From Coriaria nepalensis (Eukaryota; Streptophyta; Magnoliopsida; Cucurbitales; Coriariaceae), in assembly GCA_027186245.1 (NCBI GenBank), contig CP114495.1, positions 15,001 to 79,000 on the forward strand: a stretch of 64,000 bases of DNA, in the 5' to 3' direction. A program made the position numbers and the translations under genes. The notes below the pieces were generated by a model, which worked only from the letters and a program-made list of their open reading frames with translations, did not search any database and was not told the origin of the DNA. Shown here piece by piece: positions 12,320 through 23,753 of this stretch; position 1 is the stretch's first letter, and the number at the start of each line of letters is the position of its first letter.

Positions 12320-15300
12320 ATGGAGATGTTCTACTACCTGGTGTTTGGTGCATTGGGGGCGGTGGTGGCCGCTGTGGATCTCCGCAAAACCAACAAGGAT
12401 CGAACTAACACCCCCCAGCTTTTAATTCCTCCAAGAACAGTTACCTCCTCGTTTACTCTCTCATGATGGGTGCGTACCCCCTTCTATTCTTCTTTTCGTC
12501 TAGATCACCACCTTCTTAGATCTTGTTTCATTTCTTTAATGCGTAATTCTTTGCGTATCATTTGCTTTTCCTGTACTCTTCTTATATCAATGTGTAATAT
12601 ATTGGTTGGATCGGATCTGATTTCCTTGCAATTTCTATCGACATTTGAGATAACCTTTTGTAGGACACACTTTGTAATATGTTGCTGTCATTTTGGGCGA
12701 CGTTTATTTTTCCCCTTGTTCGGAGGTGGAGAGTATACGACAGACGAGTCTAGGCTCTAGCTATCATAAGAGAGGAAAACAGTTGCACTGTGTGACCGAT
12801 AAATTGGTTTCTACCTTCTGCTCAAACCAATTGCATGTTAAGATCATATGTAACGTTTCCGTAGTTAAGTTCTTGTCACTGTAATTGATGAGAATATTAC
12901 TATACCTTGCTTCTGAGCAAGACTGAGCAAGAAGTTGCCAGCTCCTGCCATTGATTGAATATTCTTTAATTCAGCATTGTCCATTAAACTGTGTCTTTCT
13001 TCTGGTCATTCTTTAAAAATAAGATTTACAAACTCAACCGCGGGAATTGCAATTCATGCTCTAATTAATTACCGTTTATGTGGCAGTAGCTGGGGACTGG
13101 TTGCAGGGCCCTTATGTCTACTATCTTTACAGTCAGTATAGCTATGGGAAAGGGGAGATTGGACAGCTCTTTATTGCTGGTTTTGGGTCCTCCATGTTAT
13201 TTGGGGCAATTGTTGGATCTCTTGCTGACAAACAGTGAGTCTTTATGTCTGAAATTTGATGTGATATCTTCAGTGTTATGATGGATGATGCTTTCCTTCT
13301 TTGAACCAGGAGCCAAAAGAGAGCTTGTGTTACTTATTGTATCACTTACATATTGAGTTGTATCACCTAGCATTCTCCTCAATACAAAGTTTTGATGTTG
13401 GGCCGTATTCTGGGAGGTATTGCCACTTCTCTCCTTTTTTCAGCATTTCAGTCCTGGCTTGTTGCAGAACACAACAAGGTAAGAGTCACATTAACTTAAC
13501 TAAGTTTCACACCCCCTAATGGTTGGGTAGGTTACATAGATCCTCTTGTTCCCTTCTTTAGACTATTAGGATTTCCAAAACACTGATAAATTAAAGTTTG
13601 ACTTAGCCAAAAATAAATGCAAAAGAAAAGAAAGAAAGTAAGAAGTTAAGACTTTGTGACTGTGGTCTATTTGAAATTGGGAAAAACTTTACAATATTCT
13701 TTATAAGTTAGAAGCAAACTCGCATAAGTTCAGCAAACATTTCCTATGTTCAATTTGAAAAGCACTTGATTAAAACCAATCCTTAGTATGCCTGAGAAAT
13801 AATATATAGATATTTCTAGCATGAAGGCTATTTGCTATCCTGGAAGTCACCTATTCTTATTGTAAATCAAGTTAGAGAGTCTTCAACATCCAATTTTTTA
13901 ATGAGGTTCGAGGCTTCTCTCTAGATGAATTCTGGCTGATACTTTTCTCTCATTCTTTCTTCTCCAGTTTTATATTTTCTTGTTTGTTATTACACCTCCT
14001 TGTGTTTCCGATGATGGATGTTTCTTCTCAGATAACTCAGTTGTAGTCTTAAATATCTTGCTCTCTGTATACATTTTCAGAGGAGCTTTGAACAACAATG
14101 GTTGTCTATAGCTTTCTCAAAGGCCATATTTCTCAGTAATGGTCTTCTTGCCATTGTGGCTGGGCTGTTCAGAAATCTACTGGTTGATTTCTGACGGTTG
14201 TTCTGTGCTCCGCATTATGGCTGAAAATAAGTCTTCTATTGTGACGGATGTGGTGCCGGTGATGTCTAATCACGGACCATAGGCTCAATGATTTAAACTA
14301 TTTGGTTTGGAGTAAGATTGTTCGTCTTTATTTACGAAGTATTAACAAAGATGATCATCTAACTGATGATCCTCCTAAAGATGATTCGTAGAAAAAAGAT
14401 GATTCGAAGCAAACATGGCTCAAAGAGGATGTTTACTTGTTCTTTCAGATTCAGAACTCTATTTATAGTGAGGTAATTGGTTTGATTAATCACTGTGAAT
14501 TTGTTAAAGAATTGATGGATTATTTGGAATTTTTGTACTTTGGAAAAGAGAATCTCTCCCGCATGTATGAGGTTTGCAAAGCATTTTACCTTGTGGAAAA
14601 ACAAGATCAGCCCCTTATAAACTATTTTATGGCGTTTAAGAAGATGTATGAGGAGCTTAATATGTTGCTGCTCTTTAGCCCTGATGTGAAGGTTCAATGG
14701 GAGTAGATGGCTATAATGAGTTTCCTTACTGGCCTCTCTCCTGACTTTGAGTCTGCTAAGTCCCAAGTTCTTTCTGGTTTTGAGGTCTCATCGTTACAAG
14801 ATGTTTTTAGTCGTATTCTCCGCACAGAAAGTATTGCACCCGTTTCGCTCAGTAGTGCTTTGGTAAGTCGCACCAATAATTGTGTGCCTGGGAGATCAAC
14901 TAATCACAATGGAAACAAATGAGGTGGCTCTCAAGGATTTGAAACTCGAACACTAGGTTCTAGAAGCATTGTGTGTAACTATTGTTGTAAACCAGGCCAT
15001 ACGAAATTTGAGTGTAGAAAGCTTCAGTACAAAAATCAGCAATAACACTCCCCCTTCGTACAAAAAATATATTTTTCTATCTTAGAGAAAATATGTCCTT
15101 GACCTATTAATTGAGACAGGAAAATTGGGAGCAAAGCCTTGTAGTGCTTCAATGACTCTGAACATGCACCTCAAAGGAGATGGGGAACTGTTTGAAGATC
15201 CTGAGAGATATCAGAGGTTGGTTGGGAAGTTGAATTACTTTACCGTGACTCGTCCATATATTGCATATTCAGTCAGTGTTGTTCGTCATTTTACATCATC

Positions 15301-16399
15301 CCCAACAGTTCATCATTGGGCAGCATTAGAACAAATTTTGTGTTACTTGAAAGGAGCACCCAGACGGGGTATCGTGTATGCAAATCATGGGCACACTCAT
15401 ATTGAATGTTTTTCAGATGCAGATTGGGCAGGTTCCAAAATAGAAAGAAGATCCATTGCAGGTTATTGTATTTTTGTTAGAGGAAATTTAGTCTCATGGA
15501 AGAGTAAAAAGCAAAATGTTGTGTTACGATCCAGTGCAAAGTCATAATATAAGGCTATGGCACAGTCTGTATGTGATTTAATGTGAATATATCAGCTCTT
15601 GACTAAAGTAGGAATTAAAACTTCAATATCAGCAAAATTGTGGTGTGATAACCAAACTGCTCTTCAAATTGCATCAAATCATGTGTTTCATGAGCGAACT
15701 AAGTACATTGAAATTGATTATCATTTTGTTCGTGAGAAAATTCAACAAGGCTTGATTTCTACAGGATATATAAAGATTGGAGAACAATTAGGGGACATCT
15801 TCACGAAAACTTTAAATGGGGTTCGGGTTGATTATCTTTGTAATAAGTTGGGCATGATTAATATCAATGTTCTAACTTGAGAGGGAGTATTAGCTGTATA
15901 GTATATATATATAGTTGTCAATTAGCTTAATTCTAGTTTCATAGTTGTATATATATATATGTACCTCACTTTTCCAATATTGAATAAGAAAGAATTCTCT
16001 TTTTATCTCTGAGAACAGCCACCAACAGCTAAACCCATTTCTCCCCCTTCCTCCTCTCTTTGTATATGTCACTCACGAGTTGTTTGGTATGTTTGGTATG
16101 TGCTCGATTTTCCTCTTTGTTGCATCTCTCTTGCAGAGGCGGCTCATTGTAATTGCAGACAAGCCAAGTAAGTATAGTCCAGATGCCACACGGATTCTGT
16201 TTGTCTTAGGCTTAATGTTGTACAGTGTTTAGTGTCAAGTCTAAGTATCATTCTGCATTGGGAAATTCAACTTTATGAATATGATTACATGGGTCATATG
16301 TTTTATCATGCATTTGTAATGTCTGTCTCTTTTACAGAGGCAGAAGAATGGGCAGCAGTAAAAGGGAAGGACGCTGAGGCAGAGCCATTGAATGTTTGA
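12320..16399 (+). pseudogene. MFSD5-like (molybdate-anion) transporter, disrupted
   Basis: Exons of a major-facilitator MFSD5-type membrane transporter are present. Exon 1 (12320 on) encodes MEMFYYLVFGALGAVVAAVD. Exon 2 starts at 13087 (AGDWLQGPYVYYLYSQYSYG), exon 3 is 13310-13478, exon 4 starts at 14081 (SFEQQWLSIAFSKAIFL), and the C-terminal exons end at 16167 and span 16338-16399 (KAEEWAAVKGKDAEAEPLNV). Three lesions are seen. The frame shifts in a C6 run near 12411-12416. An in-frame TAG lies at 13368-13370 where Lys is expected. After LLVD (14188) the family sequence stops, and about half the protein is replaced by a Copia remnant until about 16085. Splice sites of the remaining exons look normal, so the loss may be recent. 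In the family this is a 12-helix anion carrier; this copy cannot make one. Confidence 0.85.
14195..16080 (+). mobile_element. Copia element with pol core deleted
   Basis: The + strand starts with a gag reading (MAENKSS at about 14218) and a typical Copia gag core at 14437-14922. A CCHC knuckle (CNYCCKPGHTKFEC) follows at about 14970-15012. The reading then jumps directly to the C-terminal part of reverse transcriptase and RNase H: 15125-15547 with YLKGAPRRG and SDADWAGS, and 15599-15880 with [11 protein letters not shown]. Protease, integrase and the RT catalytic core are missing. A polypurine tract GAGAGGGAGTATT and a short 3' LTR-like tail of about 180 bases follow. Several stops interrupt gag. 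No 5' LTR or primer-binding site was found. The element sits where the middle exons of the MFSD5-like gene should be. Confidence 0.75.
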
Positions 16400-16834
16400 G
16401 TGGTGTCAAGAAGGACGGACCGCAGAGTTAACCTTTTGAAGGTTGGAAAAGAAAAAAAACTCTTGGATTCAGTATTGTCCATGGCAGCAGTTCCTGTTTG
16501 TTCTGTATTTGATTAAATATGGATGATGTACAAGAATAGTGGACTGCTAATCAAAGAAAGGTAACACGTCGAAAGAGAAGGTTTCATGATAATTTTGTAA
16601 TTCATTTGAGTTCAAGTTGTATCCATTTAGTTTAAAGAAAGAAAAGGTAAGACTTATAATCTATTCAAATTGTTGTGGGGTAAACGGAGCAAAAATTAAA
16701 AAGTAAAACAGAACAATCAAATGGAGGCTTTGGGGACCTAAACCCAAATACGGATAGATGGAGACTGCAGTAATTGTATGTTAGGCCATTCATTCACTAT
16801 GATTATATTAAAACTACGATGTTGATGTTCCCAA
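16400..16834. other. Spacer between MFSD5-like 3' end and tRNA-Trp
   Basis: This is probable 3' UTR of the transporter locus followed by AT-rich spacer. No other gene is seen. Confidence 0.4.
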
Positions 16835-16906
16835 GGATCCGTGGCGCAATGGTAGCGCGTCTGACTCCAGATCAGAAGGTTGCGTGTTCGATTCACGTCG
16901 GGTTCA
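16835..16906 (+). tRNA. tRNA-Trp (anticodon CCA)
   Basis: Seventy-two bases fold as a complete cloverleaf. The acceptor stem GGATCCG pairs with CGGGTTC and is followed by discriminator A. The D arm contains GGCGCAATGGTAGCGC, the anticodon loop reads CTCCAGA, and the T arm contains GTTCGATTC. It matches the usual plant nuclear tRNA-Trp. There is no intron, and CCA is not encoded. It lies alone between the dead transporter and a small protein gene. Confidence 0.95.
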
Positions 16907-17596
16907 ACATTACGAAAGTCTGGAATATTGTCTACCTTTTTATTTTGCTTTTTTCCTCCCATGTATAATCTAATCGTGGCACCCGCGGAAACCATAATTT
17001 TGGCTTGATCCAAGCAAGGAGATAAGCACTAATGCATGGCTGCTTGTATACTTGCTTTAAGATCTTTTCTAGATAGTTTGGCCTTGTTATGGACATACAG
17101 TAATTGCATTTCTCCAGCACAAGCGTACTTTTTGAATGATTAACGCATATAAAATCATACGAGTTAGAAGGCCAAACTTTTCTCGACTTTTATCCGCTGT
17201 TTTGCGTGAATGAAAGAATGCTTATAAAGTTTGGCCAAGAAAAAAAAAGGGAAGAATCTACCTGGTACGTCCTACCGTTATTTTTTCAAGATGATGAATT
17301 GAATGGATATGGATAAAAACTCGACCTTAAAATCCTTCAAGAAACAGTCGGCGATTGAGAGGCCTAACATAGATTCTCTCAAACTCAACCAACTCAAAAG
17401 AAGTATACGAATAACCAAATGCCCAAATACAGCAACATCTGCTTAATTGAAGCATCCTGAGAAACATATATCTCAAGAAAAAGAAAAAAAAAAAAAGGAA
17501 AGAGATTACACGAGAAAAGGAAAAGACGAACAAAGACCTCCATGTAGGATAGGCAGCGCAGCGTCAGGGATCCATATGAATAAATGCAATCGTGTG
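16907..17596. other. Intergenic
   Basis: No gene is seen. An A-rich run with GAAAAAG units lies at about 17475-17500. The open frames across this stretch on both strands are short and overlap one another without motif support. Confidence 0.4.
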
Positions 17597-17857
17597 TCAA
17601 ACGGGGAGGTTGACGGCGTCGTTTTGGTGGACGGGAGGGGGAACCTGGCGGATGCTACTATTGACAGAGGAAGATACGGAGTTATTGGTGAACATGAGAG
17701 GCCGATCATGGGCTTCTCCAGGGTTTTCGTGGTCATCCGTGGTGGAGAGGTTGATGCAAGAACAGCGTTCCAGAGAAGCGAAGAAGGCGGAAGCCACACT
17801 CGTACCCACCCAGGAAGCGACGCAGTTCAGCTTCTCGCAGGATGAGCAGCTGCTCAT
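17597..17857 (-). CDS. Small conserved plant protein, Cys-rich N-terminus
   Basis: A single minus-strand exon encodes 86 residues starting MSSCSSCEKLNCVASWVG. An Ala/Phe-rich segment VASAFFASLERCSCINLST follows, then an acidic and polar tail ending in NLPV. Five Cys lie in the first 35 residues (CxxC, C, CxC), and the block CVASWVGxxVASAFFASLERCSC looks conserved in plants from memory; the function is unknown. I chose the Met at 17857 because the Cys block begins there. An in-frame Met 15 codons upstream (17902) is possible but adds unremarkable sequence. Opposite-strand frames over the same region lack motifs. The 8-kb nested Copia begins 240 bases upstream (18097), inside the likely promoter. 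Confidence 0.55.
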   Translation of the reverse strand: MSSCSSCEKLNCVASWVGTSVASAFFASLERCSCINLSTTDDHENPGEAHDRPLMFTNNSVSSSVNSSIRQVPPPVHQNDAVNLPV

Positions 17858-18091
17858 ATTGACAGAGGAAGGCCTCCCCTGCAGGATGATCGCCACCTTC
17901 AAGCAGACAACAAAACTTAGAAACCTGCAGAGAGCTTGTCAGATTGTTAAGGATAAGATCGAGTCAGAGAGAGAGAGATAAAAGTATTAATTTAAACTAA
18001 TATAAAAATATAAAATAGCAACTAGGCCTTCTCTATCTCTTTCTCCTATTTTTAGTAAGCCTTTTATTCCGCAACGTAAACATATTTCCTT

Positions 18092-18096
18092 ATTTC
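18092..18096. repeat. Left target-site duplication ATTTC
   Basis: The five bases ATTTC immediately left of the outer Copia element are repeated exactly at 26156-26160 on its right side. This fixes both ends of the outer insertion. Confidence 0.85.
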
Positions 18097-18312
18097 TGAA
18101 AATATTTGATGAAAAACACCGCGAAAAATTGGGTGGATTTATTGTAATATATAGACTCGGCCGCCCACTAGTACAATGTAAGTAAAGGAACTGTACAACG
18201 TGAACGTGAGCAATAAGGAAATTAATTATATATAAAATATAAGTATAGGGATATATACAAATTACCTAAATAAAAGAGAATAATTAAGAGGATTTTTTTT
18301 TCTTTCTCAACG
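18097..18312 (-). repeat. Outer Copia 3' LTR
   Basis: Homologous along its length to 25954-26155, with shared blocks AATATTTGATGAA and GTACAACGTGA and a shared GGGATATATACAAAT. It has small indels relative to the partner, so the two LTRs have clearly diverged. Its first minus-strand base is C where T is expected. Confidence 0.85.
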
Positions 18313-18329
18313 CCCTCGCAAGCTAAGCG

Positions 18330-20357
18330 GGGGACTAGTCGAGATGCGATCCTTGGAATGGAAAAATATACAAAGCAGTTGGGAGACTCTCTTAATGAAA
18401 ATATCAGCAATCTAAAGTTCAGAAGAAATATGCTGTGTAGTAAGGTTGATAGTGGTAATAAGTTCTCGAATGAAATGATAATCAAGATTAATATGTTTGA
18501 TATATTTGTTGGGAAGATAGCACTTTTGTTATCATACATAAGAACCGGACTATGAGAAGGAAGAACATGAAGATCCTGAAACAAATGGCGAAGCCAAACA
18601 ATTTCAATGGCAGCTAAGGCAAGAGCACTATACTCAAATTCACAATTGGAATGAGTGATGATTGATTATTTCTTATCACTCAAAGATACAAGATTGCCAC
18701 CTAGAAGCACACAATAATCGAATGTTGAGTGACATGTCCAGACAACCGACCGAATCGGCATCCGAGTAAGCAATTAATCTAGTAGACGAGGAACGAGTAA
18801 AGGATAAACCAAAATAGATTGTGCCTTTAACGTATCGCAATATACGTTTGACTGTTTGAAAATCATCATTTGTAGGAGCATGAAGAAACTGACTTACGGA
18901 GTTGATGGAGTGAGCAAGATTTGATCGTGTAATAGTCAAGTACTGCAAGACACTAACAAGAGAATGATAAAGAGTAGGATCCAAGAAGGATGAACCATCA
19001 AGAGAGAGGTGTTATGAAACAACCATAGGCATAGCAGCGGGTTTGCAATCAGGCAAAGCAACTCAGCTTGAGCGAGAATATCCCCAACATATTTAGTTTG
19101 GCCGAGAAAGATGCCTTCACTGGTGGTTGTGACTTCAAGGCCAAGAAAGTAGTTCAACGAGCCGAGGTAGTGGTGAATTCGGAGTTTAGTTGATGAATAA
19201 AGCGCCCTAAAAGTGTGGGATCATTACAGCTAACAATGATATCATTCACATAAAGGAGAAGGTAAATGAGAGTGCCCTTAGTACGAAAAACAAATAGAGA
19301 AGTGTTGGCATTACTGCAAGAGAAGCCAAGTCGCGTTAGAAATGTGCAAATGTGGTGGAACCAAGCACAAGGACCTTAATTAAGCCCATAAAGTGCCTTG
19401 TATGATTTACACACATGGTGAAGAAAACGGGAGTCAGTATAGCCCGATGGCAGCTCCATGTATACATTCACATGAAGATAGCCATTAAGAAAGGCTTTTT
19501 TTGAATTCGAGTTGGTGTAATGGCCAACTTTTCATGACGGCGAGAGAGAGTACCACGCAAACAGTGGCAATTTTGACGACAGGACTGAAGTTATTGGTAA
19601 AGTTAAGGCTCGGGATTTGCGTGAACTCTTTAGCAACCAAGCGTTCCTTATAGCGATCAACTGTTCCATCGAAATGATATTTGGTTCGATAAACCCATTT
19701 GGAGCCAAAGATATTGATGTGCAAAGGAGTTGGATTTAAGGGCCCGAATTCCATCATCCATAGCGGAAAGATAAACCAGATTTTTCACTGCCGATTTAAA
19801 ATCTTTACGCTCGGAGTGTGTGAGCAAGGCATGAAGAAGCCTAGAGGAATGAATGGTGGCAAGCAAGGTAGGGTGACACAACTTGAAAATGTTGAGAATT
19901 TAGCACTGGTGATCATGGAGTGACTCGGGTTTGAAGCAGGAGGAGGAGAAGGTTGTGCTGGAGGTGAAGAAACCGGGTCTGATGAGGAGTTTGTTGCACA
20001 TGGGTCTGAAGAAGGATGGATTTCACGAGGGAGTGTACCTAGAGCAATGGAAGTGGGCGTTGACTTATCTTGGTGAGCTGGACTTGAAGCTGCAGAGGAG
20101 GGGTTCATCATCTGCATGTGTGGGCCTGCATGCGCATGAGGAATAGAACTAAAAAATGGCTCTTCATGGACGCACATAGTAGGCGCAGGGCAGAGGGTGT
20201 ACGGGTCGGTAGGAGGATATGAAATGGAGTTGACCCGCACAGAAATGGAAGTCGGGTCTAGAGAGGTGTGCTTTGCGGATGAGCAATTTGGCTTAAAGAA
20301 GGATGAGTAATTAACGTAGAGAGAGGTTAAGTAATAGGAGTGGTGGAAAAGGGAAAA
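18330..20357 (-). pseudogene. Outer Copia linker, reverse transcriptase, RNase H
   Basis: The minus strand holds a Pro/Ser-rich linker (20240-19785). It is followed by the RT start (19757-19485; SKWVYRTKYHFDGTVDRYK, with RLVAKEFTQ), the RT thumb region (19157-18936; MNYFLGLEVTTT) and RNase H pieces (18984-18676 with YSDADSVGCLD, then 18650-18330 with MYDNKSAIF). Fragments lie in different frames with stops between them. The RT region would act in cDNA synthesis in an intact element; here it cannot be read through. Confidence 0.75.
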
Positions 20358-20362
20358 TGGCC

Positions 20363-21008
20363 TGTTAGAACTAAAGCAGAAGAAAATGTGAAACTCACCT
20401 TACTCACAAGAACAAAAACAGAGATCGAAGATAGTGAGAGAGAGAGTCGAGAATTAAAACTGGAAAATCTGTTTTTTCTATTTCTAGAACAATATCATTT
20501 TTAATATAACCAACATGACCAACGTACAAGACAAAAGCAACAACAATAAATGTAAATAAGAATACTCATACATCTAAAGGAAATCTATGCATCAATAAGA
20601 ATGGCCCAAACTAGAAAAACATGCTGAAAAATAGTAATCTCACAAACTCTTGTATTAAAGCTCCCATAAGAGGCAAAAGTATCCAAAAACTTCTCCAATG
20701 CAATCCAGCCTTCACGTGCACTTCCAACACTTTATAAACATGATAACAAATTGAAACAAACTGAATTCTTCCCTCCAAAACATGATATTGATGACAGCAT
20801 AGCAGCAAAACAGCAATATTGAGCAACCGGCTAGATGAGGTTCTAAAATAAGCTACGCACCTCTGATTCACTTGATTCCAATTGCTACAAGTCCAAAATG
20901 ATGCATACTAACTAAAGGTATATGAGTCAACGCCAAAACATTAACCAAGGAAAAAGTCAACTTTGAGAATGATTAAAGGCATAAGTGAGCAGCTTCAACC
21001 TTCTAAGA
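20363..21008 (-). repeat. Inner Copia 3' LTR
   Basis: Near-identical to 23101-23748, with scattered single-base differences. On the minus strand its first bases read TCTTAG against TGTTAG in the partner, because the internal deletion breakpoint lies at or within the LTR edge. Confidence 0.85.
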
Positions 21009-22081
21009 TGCCAAGCTTCATAGGGTGTTTTGTCTTCAACTGCTTTGGTTGGCAGGATGTTGAGCAAATATACTGCAGTATTAGCAGCTTCTGCCCAAAA
21101 CCTTCTTGGGACTTTTTTCTTAGCCATTAGATTTCTAACCATCTCCATAATAGTTCTATTCCTCCTTTCTGAAACTCCATTTTGCTGTGGAGTGTAGGGA
21201 ATAGAGAGTTGATGTCTAATTCCTTGATCTTCACAGAATTTTTTAAATTCTGTTGAAGTGTATTCACCCCCATTATTTAACCTTAAAGTCTTCATCTTCA
21301 TCCCACTTTAAATCTCAACATACTTTCCGAACTTCACAAAATTCCCAAATACTTCAGACTTCTCTTTCATGAATGCAATCCAGCAGAATCTAGAGTGGTC
21401 ATCGATGAAGGTGACATAATACTTGCTACCATTGAGTGAGGCTTCCCTCATTGGTCCATATACATCAGAATGTATCAGTTCAAGCCTCTCTTTGGCTCTG
21501 TAAGCTTGGTTCTTGTGAAAAGCTTTTCTCTTTAGCTTTCCCATTTGACAACTTTCATAGGTTTGGTTTAGAGGCTGCACTATTGGAAGGTCTTCTACCA
21601 TCTCCATAGCTTTCAGTTTCTGTAAGGCCTTATGATCAGGATGACCAAACCTCTTGTGCCAAATCCAAGACTCATCTGATTTGCACATTAAAGCATGATG
21701 ATCCCACTGAACAACAAAGCTATTTTGCACAACAGGGACCCTGGCTACTTCATTCTTACTAGAGTCCATTATGGTGCAGTTGTTGCTTTCAAATGTCAGA
21801 GTGAAACTACTTTTCATGAGTTAACCAACACTCAACAGATTGTGCTGCAATCTTGGCACCAGAAGAACATTTGAGATCAGCTTCGAGCCCTTCTTGGTTT
21901 TGACAGCAACAATGTCTCTACCTTTTGCTTTGACTGCATCTCTATTTCCAACTATGATGGTGGTTGAAAAGGTAGTGTCAAACTCCCTGAATAGACTCTC
22001 ATCATGAGTCATATGGTTGGTGCATCCACTGTCAAAAAGCCATTCATTCTTAGATTGACTTTTGACAGATTCTCTTGCCAT
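20957..22081 (-). pseudogene. Inner Copia protease and integrase
   Basis: The minus strand encodes the protease motif WLFDSGCTNHMT and the LLSVG end of the protease (22081-21821). The integrase zinc-finger residues (WHKRFGHPDHKALQ, then CQMGK) and the core start (HSDVYGP, FIDDHSRFCW) lie in 21817-21308. The rest of the core is at 21301-20957. The usual second catalytic Asp block (SDNGGE-like) reads LNNGGEY, so Asp is replaced by Asn, while the Glu region QNGVSERRNRTI is kept. Two stops separate the pieces. The last residues are LTR translation. Confidence 0.8.
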
Positions 22082-22169
22082 AAACAGAAATTCCTCTTTG
22101 TCAGCTTTCTCTATTGGATTAACCCATTCATTATCATCTCGAGCCTTGTTCTTCTCATTCCTCTTCTTG

Positions 22170-23011
22170 TTACAATCCTTCTCTATATGACCAAACAGCT
22201 TGCAATAGAAGCACTGTGGCTTTCCCTTCCAATAGCAATTCTTTTCTGAGTGATTCTTCCTTTTACAGATAGAGCAAGGAGGATGCTTTTTCCACTCAGC
22301 ACTGCTCGATCTAGATGAGTTGCTCCCTTGATACTTCTTCCAAGGCTTAGGCTAATGTTTTGCTTGAAAAGCTCCTTCTACTTCTTCATCCTTCTTATTA
22401 GCATGTCTTGATTCATTTGCTTCCAAAGAACCTGTTAACTCTGACAGAGTCAAGGAACCAAAGTCCTTGCTTTCCTCTATTGCATCTATTTTAGAATCAA
22501 ACTTAGATGTTACACTGACAAGCATTTTGTCTACCAACATCTTCTCTGTAACCTTCTCACCAAGGTTCTTCATCTGATTTGAAACTTCCATCATTCTTCC
22601 TGCATAGTCTTTGATGCATTCTGACTCCTTCATTCTCAACCTTTCAAACTCTCTTTTAAGGTTTAAGAGTCTGATACTTCTCACCCTTTCTGATCCTTGA
22701 AATTCTGTTTTTAAGAGATCCCATGCTTCTTTGGCAGACTCTACTCCTACTATCCGAGTGAACAACTTGTCCTCTATCCCAGATTGAATGATGGCCAAGG
22801 CTTTGAAATTGTTCTGTCTGTCTGTCTTATGCTATCTGATTTGTTCGAGGGTGTAGTCCACATCTTCTGCAGGTGGTTCATAGCCATTTTCAACTGACTC
22901 CCAAAGACCATGAACACGCAAATAAGTGGTCATCTTGGCTGACCACAGCTGATAAGCTTCACCATTGAAGACTGGTGGTGAAAGCAGATTGACACCTTGA
23001 TTAGGGGCCAT
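22170..23011 (-). pseudogene. Inner Copia gag
   Basis: Reading starts at 23011 (MAPNQGVNLLSPPVFNGE), typical of Copia gag, and runs through the UBN2-like gag core at 22798-22352. Two CCHC knuckles follow, CSICKRKNHSEKNC and CFYCKLFGHIEKDC, at about 22285-22165. Single stops near 22835 and 22350 break an otherwise continuous frame. In an intact element this is the structural protein that packages element RNA. Confidence 0.8.
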
Positions 23012-23088
23012 TTTGTTTGGTTGCTGGTGGTTTGGAAACTGACAGTAGAGATGGATTTGGAAAGCTTGTTAGGATATACTCTAACTGT

Positions 23089-23100
23089 GCTCTGATACCA
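23089..23100 (-). other. Primer-binding site of inner Copia
   Basis: The minus strand reads TGGTATCAGAGC directly after the 5' LTR, complementary to the 3' end of initiator tRNA-Met. There is no spacer between LTR and primer-binding site. Confidence 0.9.
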
Positions 23101-23748
23101 TGTTAGAACTAAAGCAGAAGCAAATGTGAAACTCACCTTGCTCACAAGAACAAAAACAGAGAAGGAAGACAGTGAGAGAGAGAGAGACAAGAATTAAAAC
23201 TGGAAAATCTGTTTTTTCTATTTCTATAACAATGTCATTTTTAATACAACCAACATGACCAACATACAAGACAAAAGCAACAACAATAAATACAAATAAG
23301 AACACTCATACATCTAAAGGAAATCTATGCATCAACAAGAATGGCCTAAACCAGAAAAACATGCTGAAAAACAGCAATCTCACCAACTCTTACACTAAAG
23401 CTCCCATAAGAGGCAAAAGTACCCAAAAACTTCTCCAATGCAATCCAGCCTTCACGTGCACTTCCAACACTTTATAAACATGATAACAAATTGAAACAAA
23501 CTGAATTCTTCCCTCCAAAACATGATATTGATGACAGCATAGCAGCAAAACAGCAACCTTGAGCAACCGGCTAGATGAGGTTCTAAAACAAGCTACACAC
23601 CTCTGATTCACTTGATTCCAATTGCTACAAGTCCAAAATGATGCATACTAACTAAAGGTATAGGAGTCAACACCAAAAAATTAACCAAGGAAAAAGTCAA
23701 CGCTAAGAATGATTAAAGGCATAAATGAGCAGTTTCAACCTTCTAACA
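23101..23748 (-). repeat. Inner Copia 5' LTR
   Basis: It begins TGTTAGAAGG and ends TTCTAACA on the minus strand, 648 bases. It contains a GA-rich tract (about 23172-23187) shared with the partner LTR. Confidence 0.9.
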
Positions 23749-23753
23749 TGGTC

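Larger units (their letters stand above)
20363..23748 (-). mobile_element. Inner Copia element lacking RT and RNase H
   Basis: Two LTRs of about 647 bases (20363-21008 and 23101-23748) with TG...CA ends flank a minus-strand internal region. An exact initiator-Met primer-binding site TGGTATCAGAGC abuts the 5' LTR (23100-23089). The flanking 5-mers are TGGCC (20358-20362) and TGGTC (23749-23753), a target duplication with one mismatch. Gag, protease and integrase are present. The coding sequence then runs from the end of the integrase core straight into the 3' LTR at about 21008, so RT and RNase H are absent. The LTRs are more alike than those of the outer element, as expected for a younger nested insertion. 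Confidence 0.9.

Noticed and set aside
12470..12884. Plus-strand frames in the MFSD5-like first intron
   Set aside because: They fall between recognised exons, contain no family motif and overlap in two frames.
16738..17120. Frames overlapping tRNA-Trp
   Set aside because: The tRNA explains the sequence constraint. The frames have no motif.
17447..17981. Two plus-strand frames of about 130 codons over the small Cys-rich gene
   Set aside because: They have no recognisable motif, while the minus strand carries a conserved Cys block. The plus frames are shadows.
20611..20871. 86-residue frame, repeated at 23390-23611
   Set aside because: Both are translations of the inner Copia LTRs, which explains their near-identity.
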